Shown here one piece after another: positions 49,613 through 60,200 of a DNA stretch of 64,000 nucleotides. The DNA lies in contig CAZHXF010000011.1 in NCBI GenBank assembly GCA_964536375.1, positions 1 through 64,000 on the forward strand. Reading direction: 5' to 3'. The notes under the pieces were generated by a model that was given only the letters and a program-made list of their open reading frames with translations, was not told the origin of the DNA and made no database searches. Source of the stretch: Desulfuromonas sp964536375. Lineage in GTDB: Bacteria; Desulfobacterota; Desulfuromonadia; Desulfuromonadales; Desulfuromonadaceae. The translations under genes were made by a program, and so were the position numbers. How positions within the stretch are numbered: the stretch's first letter is position 1; each line of letters begins with the position of its first letter.

Positions 49613-50173
49613 TTGGTTTCATTTGCCGTGCGCATTACCATATTTCTAGTTGTAACAGTTTTTTTTACTGTAATTTCACGTCGTTCATTGCGTAATCCAC
49701 ATTCACATGGTTTCTACCGTTTTTTTGCCTTTGAGGGCATTGCTGTCCTAGTCTTATATAATCACCCTCTGTGGTTTGCTGAACCATTTTCATTCAGACA
49801 ATGTTTATCGTGGTTGTTACTGCTTTTGTCAATTGTGCTCGTGGTGCATGGCGTTGATTTATTAAAGAGAATAGGGGGGCATAACCAACGTAGTTGTTGC
49901 CCCGAAAATTTACCCTTTGAAAACACCAAAAATCTAGTGCAGCATGGTTTATATGGCTATATACGTCATCCTATGTACACCTCGCTGTTGTTATTAGCTT
50001 GGGGAGCTTTTTTAAAAAGAATTGATTGCGTAACATTTATTGCTGTTATTGTCGTAAGTATGACACTGTTTTTTACAGCCAGAGTTGAAGAACGAGAGAA
50101 TATTGTATTTTTTGGTGACGATTACTTAAATTATTGTACACACTCAAAAATGTTTATACCTTTCATTTTTTAG
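49613..50173 (+). CDS. Isoprenylcysteine-carboxyl-methyltransferase-like membrane protein
   Basis: The 186-residue protein has four or five hydrophobic segments and near the C-terminus the SAM-binding pattern HGLYGYIRHPMYTSLLLLAWG (about 125-145), followed by ARVEERENIVFFGDDYLNY, which matches the ICMT/PEMT family. Prokaryotic members methylate lipids or small molecules, and many have no known substrate. The TTG start at 49613 follows AAGGAG at nine bases. It has no partner that fixes its role. A bacteriohemerythrin gene follows in 16 bases. Confidence 0.85.
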   Translation: MVSFAVRITIFLVVTVFFTVISRRSLRNPHSHGFYRFFAFEGIAVLVLYNHPLWFAEPFSFRQCLSWLLLLLSIVLVVHGVDLLKRIGGHNQRSCCPENLPFENTKNLVQHGLYGYIRHPMYTSLLLLAWGAFLKRIDCVTFIAVIVVSMTLFFTARVEERENIVFFGDDYLNYCTHSKMFIPFIF

Positions 50174-50189
50174 TGTAGGAGGTGCCACA

Positions 50190-50621
50190 ATGGCAATTAT
50201 TAAATGGAAAGATTGTTACAGTGTTGGCATAACAACCTTCGATGAAGAACACCATGTGCTGGTGCGCGTTGTCAACGAATTGTATGAAGCATTACGCGAT
50301 AAAAAGGGCGATGAAGCACTGGAGAAACTGTTAGCCATTTTAGTAGAATATACAGAAAAACATTTTTCCCATGAAGAACAAAATATGGATAAATATGCTT
50401 TTCCTGATGCAGCTGATCACAAAGAACAACATATAATTTTAAAAAATAAAATTATAGATTATCAACAGAAGATAGCCTCAGGAGAAACTGGTCTGTCCCC
50501 AGAAATCATGAAATTTTTACGCTACTGGCTACTAGGTCACATAGTTGAGACAGATAAGCATTTTGGTGCATTCTTGAAAGACAAAAGTATCTATGACTGT
50601 GGTCCAGCTACCATTCAATAG
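50190..50621 (+). CDS. Bacteriohemerythrin
   Basis: The 143-residue protein has the di-iron hemerythrin pattern: HHVLVRVVNELY (near 22), HFSHEEQNMDKY (near 56-67), DHKEQHIILK (near 75-84) and LLGHIVETDKHFGAFL (near 114-129), giving the usual His, Glu and Asp ligands. Such proteins bind oxygen reversibly and may act in oxygen storage, sensing or delivery in microaerobic or anaerobic bacteria. AGGAGG precedes the ATG. It converges with the HDOD-GGDEF gene (10 bases between stops) with no clear terminator. Confidence 0.95.
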   Translation: MAIIKWKDCYSVGITTFDEEHHVLVRVVNELYEALRDKKGDEALEKLLAILVEYTEKHFSHEEQNMDKYAFPDAADHKEQHIILKNKIIDYQQKIASGETGLSPEIMKFLRYWLLGHIVETDKHFGAFLKDKSIYDCGPATIQ

Positions 50622-50631
50622 AACAACTGGC

Positions 50632-52176
50632 TCACTTAGAAAACCATTTTTTCTTACCTGTATATACTACAACGCGGTTGCGCCCTTTTTTCTTTGCTGT
50701 GTATAGAGCCTCATCAGCAAAACTAATAAGTTCATTTTTACCAAACTTATCCTTTGCCGGAGTCATATCTGCTATCCCAAAACTGGCAGTTATGTAATAA
50801 GAATCACGGTCGTGGGTGAATGCAGTTGACGAAATATTGTCGCGCAGTTTCTCTGCTACTTTTTCTGCGTCTTCAATAGCTGTTTCCGGTAAAACTACAG
50901 CAAACTCCTCGCCACCATAACGGGCAAATAAATCGTATTCACGTAAAGATTCTCGGGCTATATTAGAGAACTGACGTAAAATAAAGTCTCCTACTTGGTG
51001 CCCATGATTGTCATTGAACTTTTTAAAGTGATCGATATCAATCATAATTACACTTACTGTGTAGGAATTGCGTTCCGATCGTTTAATTTCTCTATCTAAA
51101 AAATCTTGAAAATATCTATGGTTATAGGCCTCAGTGAGACCGTCAACGTTAGCTAATTTCTCCAGAATTTTATTTTTCTTTTCCAATTCGGCTGTAAGCA
51201 ATTCTAACTGAACAGTCTTTTCAACTAAGGTCCGATTCATCTGTTCATAACTAAGGTTGAGGACACTCAACTCGGCATTAGCTATTTGCAATACCTCTGC
51301 TACCGATTTTTGATTAGTTATCTTTAAATCGAAAAACTTTGCAGTTTCCTGAACTTCGGTATGCACACGATCGAGAAAATCTTCAAGTTTCTTTTCAGTT
51401 AACAGTAATTTACGCTTAGCTTGTAGTTTGAATCGATTAACAATATCTCCAGGTTTTTTAGAACTGTATACCGTTGATAAAATACCCGAAAGGGCAACAA
51501 TATTGGTAATTTGTTCAATCTTACGGTCTGTTGTTTTTAATTTATGTGGTTCATTATGATAACGAATTGGCTCTACTAATACCGCAGGAAACCCCCAACT
51601 ACTGACAACCTCACTTCCAATATATGCGTGATCAGCACCAATAGTTATTTTCTCGGCGCTACAGCGATCCATATCATCTTTTGCTATTAACTGCTCAACT
51701 TGTTCGTATTGCTCTGGTAGTGCTCGAGCAAGAATAAGAACTCCAAGGTTTTGTAATAATCCCGCCACAAAACCTTCTTCAGAATCTTCTGCCTCAACAG
51801 TATTCATTAGCATTCGCGCAGCAACAGCTTCGAACAGGGATTTTTCCCAAAATAAAGCGTAGTTAAAACCGTCTTTTTTTTGTACGGCTGGTTTTAAAAA
51901 TGAAAAAGATAAAACAAGACTGCGTACCGCATTAGTTCCTAATATTGAAGCTGCTTGATGAATTGTGCCTATTGGCTGCGGAAAGCTATAAAAGGAAGAA
52001 TTGACAACTTTAAGAATTTTAGCTGAAAGGGAAATATCTTTGGATATTAAATTGGCTATGTCAGTTATTGTAGTTTCCTCAGCTGCGGTTATTGATATAA
52101 GCCGTGAAGCTACAGTAGATAATGTAGGTAAATTATCAGAGGATAAAACAAATTTTAATATTTCTTCTTGTGTCAT
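50632..52176 (-). CDS. HDOD-GGDEF diguanylate cyclase
   Basis: The 514-residue protein has an N-terminal HDOD domain (about 8-215, LPTLSTVASRLISI, then SAKILKVVNSSFYSF and ADHAYIGSEVV), a coiled coil (about 280-345), and a C-terminal GGDEF domain (about 350-510). The active site is RYGGEEFAVVL, and REYD five residues before it is a possible inhibitory site for c-di-GMP. So it probably makes c-di-GMP and is feedback-regulated. HDOD domains typically act as scaffolds; the metal-dependent HD residues are missing. ATG at 52176 with GGAG was chosen over an upstream TTG-like extension of 29 codons from 52263. Confidence 0.92.
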   Translation of the reverse strand: MTQEEILKFVLSSDNLPTLSTVASRLISITAAEETTITDIANLISKDISLSAKILKVVNSSFYSFPQPIGTIHQAASILGTNAVRSLVLSFSFLKPAVQKKDGFNYALFWEKSLFEAVAARMLMNTVEAEDSEEGFVAGLLQNLGVLILARALPEQYEQVEQLIAKDDMDRCSAEKITIGADHAYIGSEVVSSWGFPAVLVEPIRYHNEPHKLKTTDRKIEQITNIVALSGILSTVYSSKKPGDIVNRFKLQAKRKLLLTEKKLEDFLDRVHTEVQETAKFFDLKITNQKSVAEVLQIANAELSVLNLSYEQMNRTLVEKTVQLELLTAELEKKNKILEKLANVDGLTEAYNHRYFQDFLDREIKRSERNSYTVSVIMIDIDHFKKFNDNHGHQVGDFILRQFSNIARESLREYDLFARYGGEEFAVVLPETAIEDAEKVAEKLRDNISSTAFTHDRDSYYITASFGIADMTPAKDKFGKNELISFADEALYTAKKKGRNRVVVYTGKKKWFSK

Positions 52177-52270
52177 GTCGTAACTCCGCAAAATTTTTAA
52201 TATTATATTAGCATGAAAAATATATCGGAACAAAAATTTAAAACATTTAGACGCAACAAACATGTTTAAT

Positions 52271-52335
52271 CCTGATTAATACCAATCTTGCGCTATTGCC
52301 ACACAGGTCGTCACTCTCGCGTAGGCGGGAGTCTA
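52271..52335. mobile_element. MITE-like element, left end only (copy C)
   Basis: CCTGATTAATACCAATCTTG followed by GCCACACAGGTCGTCACTC and a CTCGCGTAGGCGGGAG hairpin match the left end of copies A and D closely. The right end is not found in the next 200 bases. This is a truncated or solo end, and only its first 65 bases are recognisable. Confidence 0.6.
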
Positions 52336-52513
52336 GGAAGCTATGCAAAACAACAGTGACTTGAACGTGATTATCTTCAACAGGAACTACAGAGAGGTTG
52401 TCTTGCAGAAAGTATAGTGAAGAGATCATATAATGACCCCGCTATACCTAGATAATAAATCAATGTCGCATAATGTATATTATGTAAACCTTGGGTCTTG
52501 TAGCGATAAGTCA
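52336..52513. other. Intergenic sequence between the truncated repeat and the tRNA pair
   Basis: This part of the 376-base gap between the HDOD-GGDEF gene and tRNA-Leu shows no frame, hairpin or promoter that I can support. It lies beyond the tRNA transcript end and probably includes the lost interior of repeat copy C. Confidence 0.5.
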
Positions 52514-52543
52514 TAAAAAAACCCAGCTGAAATTCAACTGGGT
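52514..52543 (-). terminator. Intrinsic terminator after the tRNA pair
   Basis: On the minus strand ACCCAGTTGAA and TTCAGCTGGGT pair (one G-T), followed by a run of seven T. It closes the tRNA-Glu/tRNA-Leu transcript. Confidence 0.82.
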
Positions 52544-52552
52544 GATTACTTT

Positions 52553-52640
52553 TGGTGCCGAAGGGGAGACTCGAACTCCCACGCCCTCTCGAGCACATGA
52601 ACCTGAATCATGCGTGTCTACCAGATTCCACCACTTCGGC
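52553..52640 (-). tRNA. tRNA-Leu (anticodon CAG)
   Basis: The 88-base gene has acceptor arms GCCGAAG/CTTCGGC, the long variable arm of leucine tRNAs, an anticodon stem CATGA/TCATG around TTCAGGT (anticodon CAG) and T arm GAGTTCGAGTCTC. CCA is encoded. It is transcribed after tRNA-Glu. Confidence 0.96.
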
Positions 52641-52683
52641 GAAGGTGATGATATATATGTAAGCTGTAATCAGCTTGTTTAAG

Positions 52684-52761
<78 letters not shown>

Positions 52762-52865
52762 ATATTGTTTTCAACTTGTTACTAACTGTTGAAATCGGGC
52801 TGATAATAGATATCTATCCATTAAAGGTCAAGCTAAAAATTGATCTAAAAGCACCTGTTTGTTTT

Positions 52866-54101
52866 TTATTTTTCGTTTGCCAGTTTGATGGTTGTATTGA
52901 ATAGAAGTTGTATACCTTTTTCTATTGCTTTCATGGATGTTTTTTCTGCTATGTTGTGACTTATCCCTTTGATACTGGGGATAAATATCAGACCAGTTGG
53001 TGCAATGTCGGCAAAATGCATAGCATCGTGACCCGCCCCACTAGGCATAATTTTGTAGCTTAGTTTAAGTTTTTCGGCTTCATTGGCTAGCTTGTCAACA
53101 AGAACAGTGTCCAGCGTTACCGGATAATCATCGCATAAAGTGGTAAAATCTATTTTAAGCCCCCTTTTTAACCCAATCTCCCTTGCTCTTTGCTTCATTT
53201 TTTCAATGGCGATTATTTTTGTAGCGAAGTCCGTGTCTCTCATGTCAATACTTAACTTGACTTCCCCGGGCACAACATTCATCGCTCCATGTTCTACTAT
53301 TGCCTCGCCTACTGTTGCCACCATGTCCCTACTAGTAGAAATTGCTATTTGTTCTATGGCTAATATCAACTCTGCGGCTCCAGCTAGTGCATCGCAACGC
53401 ATTGACATGGGAGTCGTGCCTGAGTGGTCGTTGCGCCCGATGATGGTTACGTGGAACCTGCTAGGTGCGGCTATGCCGGAAACAATGCCTATATCCAACG
53501 CCTCGTTTTCTAAAATCGGACCCTGCTCTATATGTATTTCTAAATAAGCATGCACATCGTCTTGTGTCATAATTGCGGACGGTAGTTCATCAAGTTGGTA
53601 ACCACCATTGCGAAGTATTTGACCAAGTGAATCACCGTCGTTGTCGCGTATCTCGTTGAGTTGCGTAACTGTCAATTTGCCTGTTATTGCCTTGCTGCCA
53701 ATGGTGGCGGTGCCAAACCGACTGGATTCTTCTGCCGAAAAGTTTATTATCTCGATAGGACGCATCGTTTCAATATCAGCATCATTCAGAGTACGTACAA
53801 TCTCTAAAGCAGCAAGAACGCCAACTACGCCATCATAATGCCCCCCATGAGGCACTGTGTCTAAATGTGAGCCTAGAACAACCGGTGACAAAGCCGGATC
53901 GTTGCCATTTCGGCGACCATGGATATTACCTACAGGATCAATGGTGATATCTAAATTTGCTTGGCGCATCTTGCTAATCAGATAATTACGCGCATCGTGA
54001 TCAGCCTTACTAAAGGCCAGGCGCGTAACTCCACCATTGTTCAAAACACCAAACTGAGCTATGGCACAAAAATCATCTCTAAAACAATCGAATTGTAACA
54101 T
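52866..54101 (-). CDS. Zn-dependent amidohydrolase (M20, HyuC/allantoate amidohydrolase-like)
   Basis: The 411-residue protein has the M20 metallopeptidase fold with SHLDTVPHGGHYDGVVGV (near 80-97) and INFSAEESSRFG (near 120-131), giving the metal-binding His, Asp and Glu. A dimerisation insert and a C-terminal AGHDAMHFADIAP (near 360) follow. Close relatives hydrolyse N-carbamoyl-L-amino acids, ureidoglycolate or allantoate, which release carbamoyl groups or ammonia. The substrate cannot be told from motifs. It starts four bases after recG, so it may be in the recG transcript, though it has no functional link with it. Confidence 0.88.
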   Translation of the reverse strand: MLQFDCFRDDFCAIAQFGVLNNGGVTRLAFSKADHDARNYLISKMRQANLDITIDPVGNIHGRRNGNDPALSPVVLGSHLDTVPHGGHYDGVVGVLAALEIVRTLNDADIETMRPIEIINFSAEESSRFGTATIGSKAITGKLTVTQLNEIRDNDGDSLGQILRNGGYQLDELPSAIMTQDDVHAYLEIHIEQGPILENEALDIGIVSGIAAPSRFHVTIIGRNDHSGTTPMSMRCDALAGAAELILAIEQIAISTSRDMVATVGEAIVEHGAMNVVPGEVKLSIDMRDTDFATKIIAIEKMKQRAREIGLKRGLKIDFTTLCDDYPVTLDTVLVDKLANEAEKLKLSYKIMPSGAGHDAMHFADIAPTGLIFIPSIKGISHNIAEKTSMKAIEKGIQLLFNTTIKLANEK

Positions 54102-54105
54102 CTAT

Positions 54106-56235
54106 TTATCCTACTCTGGCTAGTTCAAGACGAGATCCCCAGCGCTGTTTTAATGTGTTTATGGTATTGATAAAAGCCTTGTTGCTGAAAAAATCCTGCC
54201 TAGCGGCTAAAACAAAGGCATCTTGGCGCGCCATTTCCAATAGATACCCATCAGTCACCAGATTTGCCACACGGAAATCTGTCAGACCTGCCTGTTTTGT
54301 ACCAAGTAATTCTCCAGCACCTCTTTGTGCTAGGTCTGCCTCAGCAATATCAAAGCCGCTATTGCTCTTTTCCATCACCTGCAACCGGAGTAATCCGTCC
54401 TGAGTGCAATTTTTGCTGCGCAGCAAAATACAATAACTTTGGTCGGTGCCGCGCCCTACCCGTCCTCGTAGTTGATGTAACTGCGCCAAACCAAAACGTT
54501 CCGCATGTTCAACGAGCATCAGTGACGCATTGGGCACATCTATTCCTACCTCTATGACTGTCGTTGCAACGAGCAAATCTATTTGGTGTTGGTTGAACTG
54601 CTGCATCACGGTCTCTTTATCCTGATGAGATAAGCGACCATGGAGCAAGCCCACGCGATAGTTTGCGCCCAGTTGTTGCTGTAAAGTTTCAAAAGCCTTA
54701 GTAGCAGCTTTTAATTCCAGATTTTCACTTTCTTCTACCAGGGGATAAACAACATAGCCTTGCCGACCCTTATCAAGTTCGCGTTTGACAAATTCCAGCA
54801 CCAAACCCCGTTTAGCTTCAGTTGTCACCCTGGTTTTAATTGGAGTACGCCCTGGGGGTAATTGATCAATGACCGATAACGTTAGATCTCCATAGGCAGT
54901 CATAGATAAAGTTCTGGGTATTGGCGTTGCTGTCATAACGAGAATGTCTGCATTATGCCCTTTTTTTCTTAAATTATTGCGTTGCTGCACACCAAAACGA
55001 TGCTGTTCATCAATAATTCCCAGACCAAGGTGGTGAAAAACAACGTCATCTTGCAATAAGGCGTGGGTGCCAACAATTATATTTAAGCTGCCAGCGCTGA
55101 GCTGGTGTAAGATTTTTGTCCGTTCTGATTTACTGGTAGAGCCAGTTAACAACGCCACCTTCAGCCCTAATTGAGTTAGCCAATAATGAAATTGATGAAA
55201 ATGTTGTTCAGCTAAAATTGAAGTTGGTGCTATCACTGCAGCCTGAGTATTGTTTTCCACGGCAATTAAGCAAGCCAGTAAGGCAACAATCGTCTTACCA
55301 CTGCCGACATCGCCCTGGATGAGGCGATTCATGGGATGCGGTGCCATCATGTCCAGCTTTACTTCCTTTAACACTTTAATTTGGGCAGCGGTAAGTTTAA
55401 AGGGTAATTTGTCCACTAAAGGTTTGGTATATAAATGGGTGACCTTGAACGCTATTCCTTGTTCCATCTGTGTGCCTTGCCGCCGTAAAGCTAAGCCGAG
55501 CTGCAGGTAGAAAAATTCATCAAAAACAATAGTTTGTCTAGCAACATCTCTACCTGATTGTAATTGTTCGAAATCGCAGTTTTGCGCCGGACAATGCACG
55601 CGCAAAAAAGCTTCACTTAGTGGCAAAAGATTGTTTTTATTTATTATGTCGACGGGAATAGCGCTGGTAACGTAGCCTGCGTAAGCAGTAGCCACCTGTT
55701 GGCAGGTTTTTCGCATCTGATTCTGACCAAGACCTTCAGTCAAAGGATATACCGGCAATATACGCAATTGTTCAGTGGGTAGTGTACCTGTATTGCATAG
55801 TTCAATTTCAGGGTGTAGAATTTCCCATTTGCCGCGAAAATAGCGTGCTGTCCCCACCACTAAAACTTTCACCCCTGTTTGATAGCGCTTTTTCATCCAA
55901 TCGCGCCGATAGTGAAGCCATTTCAGCATTACCTGACCGCTGGAATCAGCGACAATCATTTCAAAGGACTTCTTTCTTCCTTGCCCTATTTGTACTTCGT
56001 CAGCACTGAGTATTTTAGCGCTAAATTGTATCCAGGTACCAATGTGGATTTGCGAGATCGTGCTAAGATGGCGCCTGTCTTCATAACGATTGGGTAGGAA
56101 ATAGAGCATGTCTTCTATGCTGTGTAAATTGAGGCGAGCAAGTTTCTGCTGCAGACTTGAACCTACCCCTCTTATGGTGTTAAGAGGGGCGTTGAGGTGA
56201 GTTTGATGGGTGGAATTACCATTTGGCACTGACAT
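54106..56235 (-). CDS. recG: ATP-dependent DNA helicase RecG
   Basis: RecG remodels stalled replication forks and Holliday junctions. The 709-residue protein has the wedge/OB region (about 60-160), helicase motif I RLIQGDVGSGKTIVALL (near 290), motif II IIDEQHRFG (near 393), motif III VMTATPIPRTL (near 418), and motif VI HQLRGRVGRGTDQSYC (near 590). It ends with the RecG-specific C-terminal region. Its length is slightly above the 690 typical for the family. Start ATG at 56235. The MITE copy D lies immediately upstream, only seven bases before the start codon, so the element may affect its promoter. Confidence 0.95.
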   Translation of the reverse strand: MSVPNGNSTHQTHLNAPLNTIRGVGSSLQQKLARLNLHSIEDMLYFLPNRYEDRRHLSTISQIHIGTWIQFSAKILSADEVQIGQGRKKSFEMIVADSSGQVMLKWLHYRRDWMKKRYQTGVKVLVVGTARYFRGKWEILHPEIELCNTGTLPTEQLRILPVYPLTEGLGQNQMRKTCQQVATAYAGYVTSAIPVDIINKNNLLPLSEAFLRVHCPAQNCDFEQLQSGRDVARQTIVFDEFFYLQLGLALRRQGTQMEQGIAFKVTHLYTKPLVDKLPFKLTAAQIKVLKEVKLDMMAPHPMNRLIQGDVGSGKTIVALLACLIAVENNTQAAVIAPTSILAEQHFHQFHYWLTQLGLKVALLTGSTSKSERTKILHQLSAGSLNIIVGTHALLQDDVVFHHLGLGIIDEQHRFGVQQRNNLRKKGHNADILVMTATPIPRTLSMTAYGDLTLSVIDQLPPGRTPIKTRVTTEAKRGLVLEFVKRELDKGRQGYVVYPLVEESENLELKAATKAFETLQQQLGANYRVGLLHGRLSHQDKETVMQQFNQHQIDLLVATTVIEVGIDVPNASLMLVEHAERFGLAQLHQLRGRVGRGTDQSYCILLRSKNCTQDGLLRLQVMEKSNSGFDIAEADLAQRGAGELLGTKQAGLTDFRVANLVTDGYLLEMARQDAFVLAARQDFFSNKAFINTINTLKQRWGSRLELARVG

Positions 56236-56242
56236 AATAAGA

Positions 56243-56418
56243 CCTGATTAATACTAATCTTCCGCTATCGCCACAAAGTTCGTCACTCTCGCGCATGCGG
56301 GAGTCTAGAAATCTATGCAAAACCTCTGGATCCCCGCATTCGCGAGGATGACGTTATAAAGTGCGCGGATGACGAATACGGGGAACAGAACCAGAGCGGA
56401 AGATTAGTTCTACTCGGG
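56243..56418. mobile_element. MITE-like element, copy D (full length, 176 bp)
   Basis: Left end CCTGATTAATACTAATCTTC and right end AGATTAGTTCTACTCGGG form imperfect inverted repeats. Flanks are identical for eight bases, TAATAAGA, on both sides, which looks like a target-site duplication. Inside are two hairpin-forming arms (CACTCTCGCGCATGCGGG and CTCTGGATCCCCGCATTCGC). It is the shortest complete copy and probably the basic unit. It sits seven bases from recG. Confidence 0.78.
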
Positions 56419-56446
56419 TAATAAGATAAACCCCAGATAGGTATTT

Positions 56447-56650
56447 TTATGCCTGCGCCTGCGCCAGCAATGCGTTGAGTTTTGCCAGCAATTCATTGAC
56501 GTCTAACCCGTGATTGATGGCACCCTGTTGTACAGATTCGTGTTTGGCTCCAGAGCATTCTGCACAACGTAAACCAAAACTGTTGAGAACTTTTATGGCA
56601 TCAGGATGCATTTTAAGCACCTCAGCCATTTTGGTTTTTTTATTAATCAC
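56447..56650 (-). CDS. DUF1858 small redox-type protein
   Basis: The 67-residue protein is a DUF1858 member, often called hybrid cluster-associated redox disulfide protein. It has the motif GLRCAECSGAKHESVQQGAINHGLDVNELLAKLN, with a CxxC pair (about 29-32) in the usual position. It has a GTG start with AAGGA. It follows greA by 17 bases on the same strand, so it is a small downstream partner in the pyr-car-greA region, as in related genomes. The redox role is suggested by the cysteines only. Confidence 0.85.
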   Translation of the reverse strand: MINKKTKMAEVLKMHPDAIKVLNSFGLRCAECSGAKHESVQQGAINHGLDVNELLAKLNALLAQAQA

Positions 56651-56667
56651 GTGGCAATCCTTTTACC

Positions 56668-57144
56668 TTATTTATATTCTATGTTGGTTACTTCGTATAC
56701 TTTAATACCAGCGGGTACGGTTATGCGTACTTCATCATCTAAAATATGACCAATCAATGCTCTACCTACTGGAGAAGTTACCGATATTTTACTTTTTTTG
56801 ATCTCAGCTTCATCCTCGCCAACGATTTGATAGACAACTTCTTCCTCTTGATCAACATCAAATAGGGTGACAGTTGCACCAAAAACGATTTTATTGGAAA
56901 CCATTGTTTTGGGATCGATAACTTCGGCGCGGGCTAATTTATCATTAAGCTCAGCTATACGCCCTTCAATGTGTCCTTGACGATCTTTTGCAGCATCATA
57001 TTCAGCATTTTCTGAAAGATCACCATGGGCACGTGCTTCGGCAATATCTTGGACCACCTTAGGGCGATCAATTCTGACCCGCCGTTTAAGTTCCTCCTGA
57101 AGTCTTTGATAACATTCAGGTGTCATGGGAACAGATTGTGACAT
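56668..57144 (-). CDS. greA: Transcription elongation factor GreA
   Basis: GreA rescues stalled RNA polymerase by stimulating cleavage of the backtracked RNA. The 158-residue protein has the N-terminal coiled coil with the acidic tip DIAEARAHGDLSENAEYDAAK (about 33-53) and the C-terminal FKBP-like domain (about 82-158, VTSPVGRALIGHILDDEVRI). Size is standard. It lies 125 bases after carB, with a terminator-like hairpin between them, so it may have its own promoter. DUF1858 follows. Confidence 0.95.
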   Translation of the reverse strand: MSQSVPMTPECYQRLQEELKRRVRIDRPKVVQDIAEARAHGDLSENAEYDAAKDRQGHIEGRIAELNDKLARAEVIDPKTMVSNKIVFGATVTLFDVDQEEEVVYQIVGEDEAEIKKSKISVTSPVGRALIGHILDDEVRITVPAGIKVYEVTNIEYK

Positions 57145-57202
57145 GTTGATTCCTTTACTAATACCATCTTATATTAAGATGCAATGGGTAAAAAGAAAGG
57201 TC

Positions 57203-57225
57203 GCGGATAGCAATGAGCCATCCGC
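57203..57225 (-). terminator. Terminator-like hairpin between carB and greA
   Basis: On the minus strand GCGGATGGC and GCTATCCGC form a nine-base stem (one G-T pair) around TCATT, followed by GACCTTTCTTTTT. The T-run is interrupted, so it is a weaker terminator; some readthrough into greA is likely. Confidence 0.6.
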
Positions 57226-57269
57226 AACCAGTTAAAGTTTTTTATTAAATTAAGCTTACACAAAAAGGT

Positions 57270-60200
57270 TTAGAAAGTATACTCTTGCAATGCCATCACG
57301 TCAAGGTTTTCTCTTTGCATAGCGTCAATGCCATCAGTTGCTGCGTCCATACCAGTCACAGTGGTAAAATAAGCGACGCTATGCATTAATGCGGAACGCC
57401 GAATAGAAAAAGAATCAGCGATTGATTGCGGACCAAATGTAGTATTAAACACTATGGCTATATCGCCATTTTTAATAGCATCGACACAATGTGGTCTGCC
57501 TTCTTTTACCTTGTTTACCCGTTGCACCTCTATGCCATGTTGCTCTAGAACCTCTGCGGTGCCGCTAGTAGCAATGATGGTAAAGCCGATCTTTAATAGT
57601 TTTTTAGCTATCTGAACAGCACCATTTTTATCACTATCCTTAACGCTGATAAAAACTTTACCACTCAGGGGCAGATTTACTCCGGCTCCCAATTGCGCCT
57701 TGGCAAACGCCTTACCGAAATCTTTATCTAGGCCCATAACCTCACCGGTAGATTTCATCTCCGGACCCAGCAAAGTATCAACACCGGGGAATTTAGCAAA
57801 TGGGAATACCGACTCTTTTACTGCCACATGATTGGGGACGATATCTCCCTTAATCCCCAACTCTTTTAGCGTCTTACCCGCCATGAGACGAGCAGCAATC
57901 TTAGCCAACGGACGCCCCGTAGCCTTGGATACGAATGGGGAAGTACGGCTGGCGCGCGGATTTACTTCAATGAGATATACCTCACCATTTTTTACCGCAA
58001 ATTGGATATTCATCAAACCAATAACACCCAGCTCTAAGGCAAGTGCTCTGGTCTGTCGCCCTACTTCTTTAATGAGCTCTTTAGAGAGTGAATACGGTGG
58101 TAATGAGCAGGCAGAATCACCTGAGTGGATACCTGCTTCTTCTATGTGTTGCATGATGCCACCAATAACAACATCGGTGCCATCAGCTAACGCATCAACA
58201 TCAATTTCGATGGCATTATCGAGGAATTTATCAATTAGGATGGGATGTTCTGGAGAAGCCTTCACCGCAAATTTCATATAATTGCGCAATTGATCAATGC
58301 CGTAAACTATCTCCATGGCTCGCCCACCGAGAACATACGATGGACGCACCACCACTGGATAACTTATTTTCGCAGCTATAATTTCCGCTTCCTCAAAAGA
58401 GCGTGCCAGCCCGTTTTCCGGTTGTTTTAAATCTAATTTCTGCAGCAGTGCTTGAAAACGTTCACGATCTTCTGCCCGGTCGATAGCATCTGGACTGGTG
58501 CCAATGATTGGCACTCCAGCTTTTTCCAAAGCTATGGCGAGCTTTAGCGGTGTTTGTCCACCGAATTGGACAATGACCCCAACTGGTTGTTCAACCGCAA
58601 CTATTTCCAACACATCTTCAAGGGTAAGTGGCTCAAAATACAGACGATCAGAAGTGTCATAATCGGTAGAAACTGTCTCGGGATTACAGTTAACCATGAT
58701 GGTTTCAAAACCGTCTGCGCTCAGAGCAAAAGCGCCATGGACGCAGCAATAGTCAAATTCAATGCCTTGACCAATACGGTTTGGCCCGCCGCCAAGAATC
58801 ATAATCTTTTTCTTGTCGGTTGGGTTTGCTTCACACTCCTCTTCATATGTTGAGTACATATAAGGGGTAAATGCTTCAAATTCAGCCCCACAGGTGTCCA
58901 CCCGTTTATAAACTGGACGGATATTATTCACGTGGCGCAACTGACGCACTTGCTCTTCATCGCTGTTTAGCAAAACGGCTAAGCGGCGGTCGGAAAAACC
59001 CATCTGTTTAGCACTCAATAAAAGCTCAAGACCTGAAGCCGTTGCCGAGGCGATATCTTCACGGCAGCGATACAGTTCATCCTCTTTGTGAATGATCTGC
59101 TGGATGTTATATACAAACCATGGATCAAAACCGCTAAGTTTATAAATTTCCTCTATGGGCATGCTGGCACGCAAGGCATCGCCTAGATACCAGATTCTGT
59201 CTGCATTCGGTACCCGTAGTTTATCCCGTACCAATTCTAACTCTGTGTCACTAAGGGCGCGGTTATATTCTGCCGGGCAGTCAAATATCTTACTTTCGAA
59301 GCCATCAGAATCAATTTCCATAGAACGCATAGCTTTTTGAAAGCTTTCCTTAAAAGTACGTCCGATAGCCATTGCCTCGCCCACAGATTTCATTTGCGTT
59401 GTTAGCGTAGCATCGGTGTTGGGAAATTTTTCAAAGGTAAAGCGAGGAATCTTGGTAACAACATAATCTATTGTTGGTTCAAAAGCTGCGTAGGTTTCGC
59501 GGGTAATATCATTACGAATTTCGTCCAAAGTATAGCCGACAGATAGCTTTGCCGCTATTTTAGCAATCGGGAACCCAGTGGCCTTCGATGCCAACGCTGA
59601 AGAGCGCGAGACCCGTGGGTTCATCTCAATAACTACCAGACGACCATCTTTAGGATTTATACCAAACTGAATGTTTGAACCACCGGTTTCAACCCCTATT
59701 TCACGAATTATCTTTAAAGAAACATCGCGCAGAATTTGATATTCCTTGTCGGTCAATGTTTGTGCCGGCGCGACGGTAATGGAGTCGCCAGTATGAACTC
59801 CCATGGCATCAAAGTTTTCTATCGAGCAGATAATTACTACGTTATCTGCCAGATCACGCATAACTTCGAGTTCATACTCTTTCCAGCCAATGATTGATTC
59901 TTCGATGAGGACTTCATCTGTCGGCGATGCATCAATGCCGACCATTACCATCACTTCATACTCTTCGCGATTGTAGGCAATACCACCACCGGTTCCACCA
60001 AGGGTAAACGATGGACGAATAATAGCCGGAAAACCGATATCCTCAACTACGCTCATAGCCTCTTCATAATTATGTGCCAGACCTGAGCGTGGAACTGCAA
60101 CGCCAATGTTAGCCATAGCCTGTTTAAACAGGGTGCGATCTTCAGCTTTTTCAATAGCTGGCAATTTTGCCCCAATGAGTTCGACGCCATATTTTTCCAG

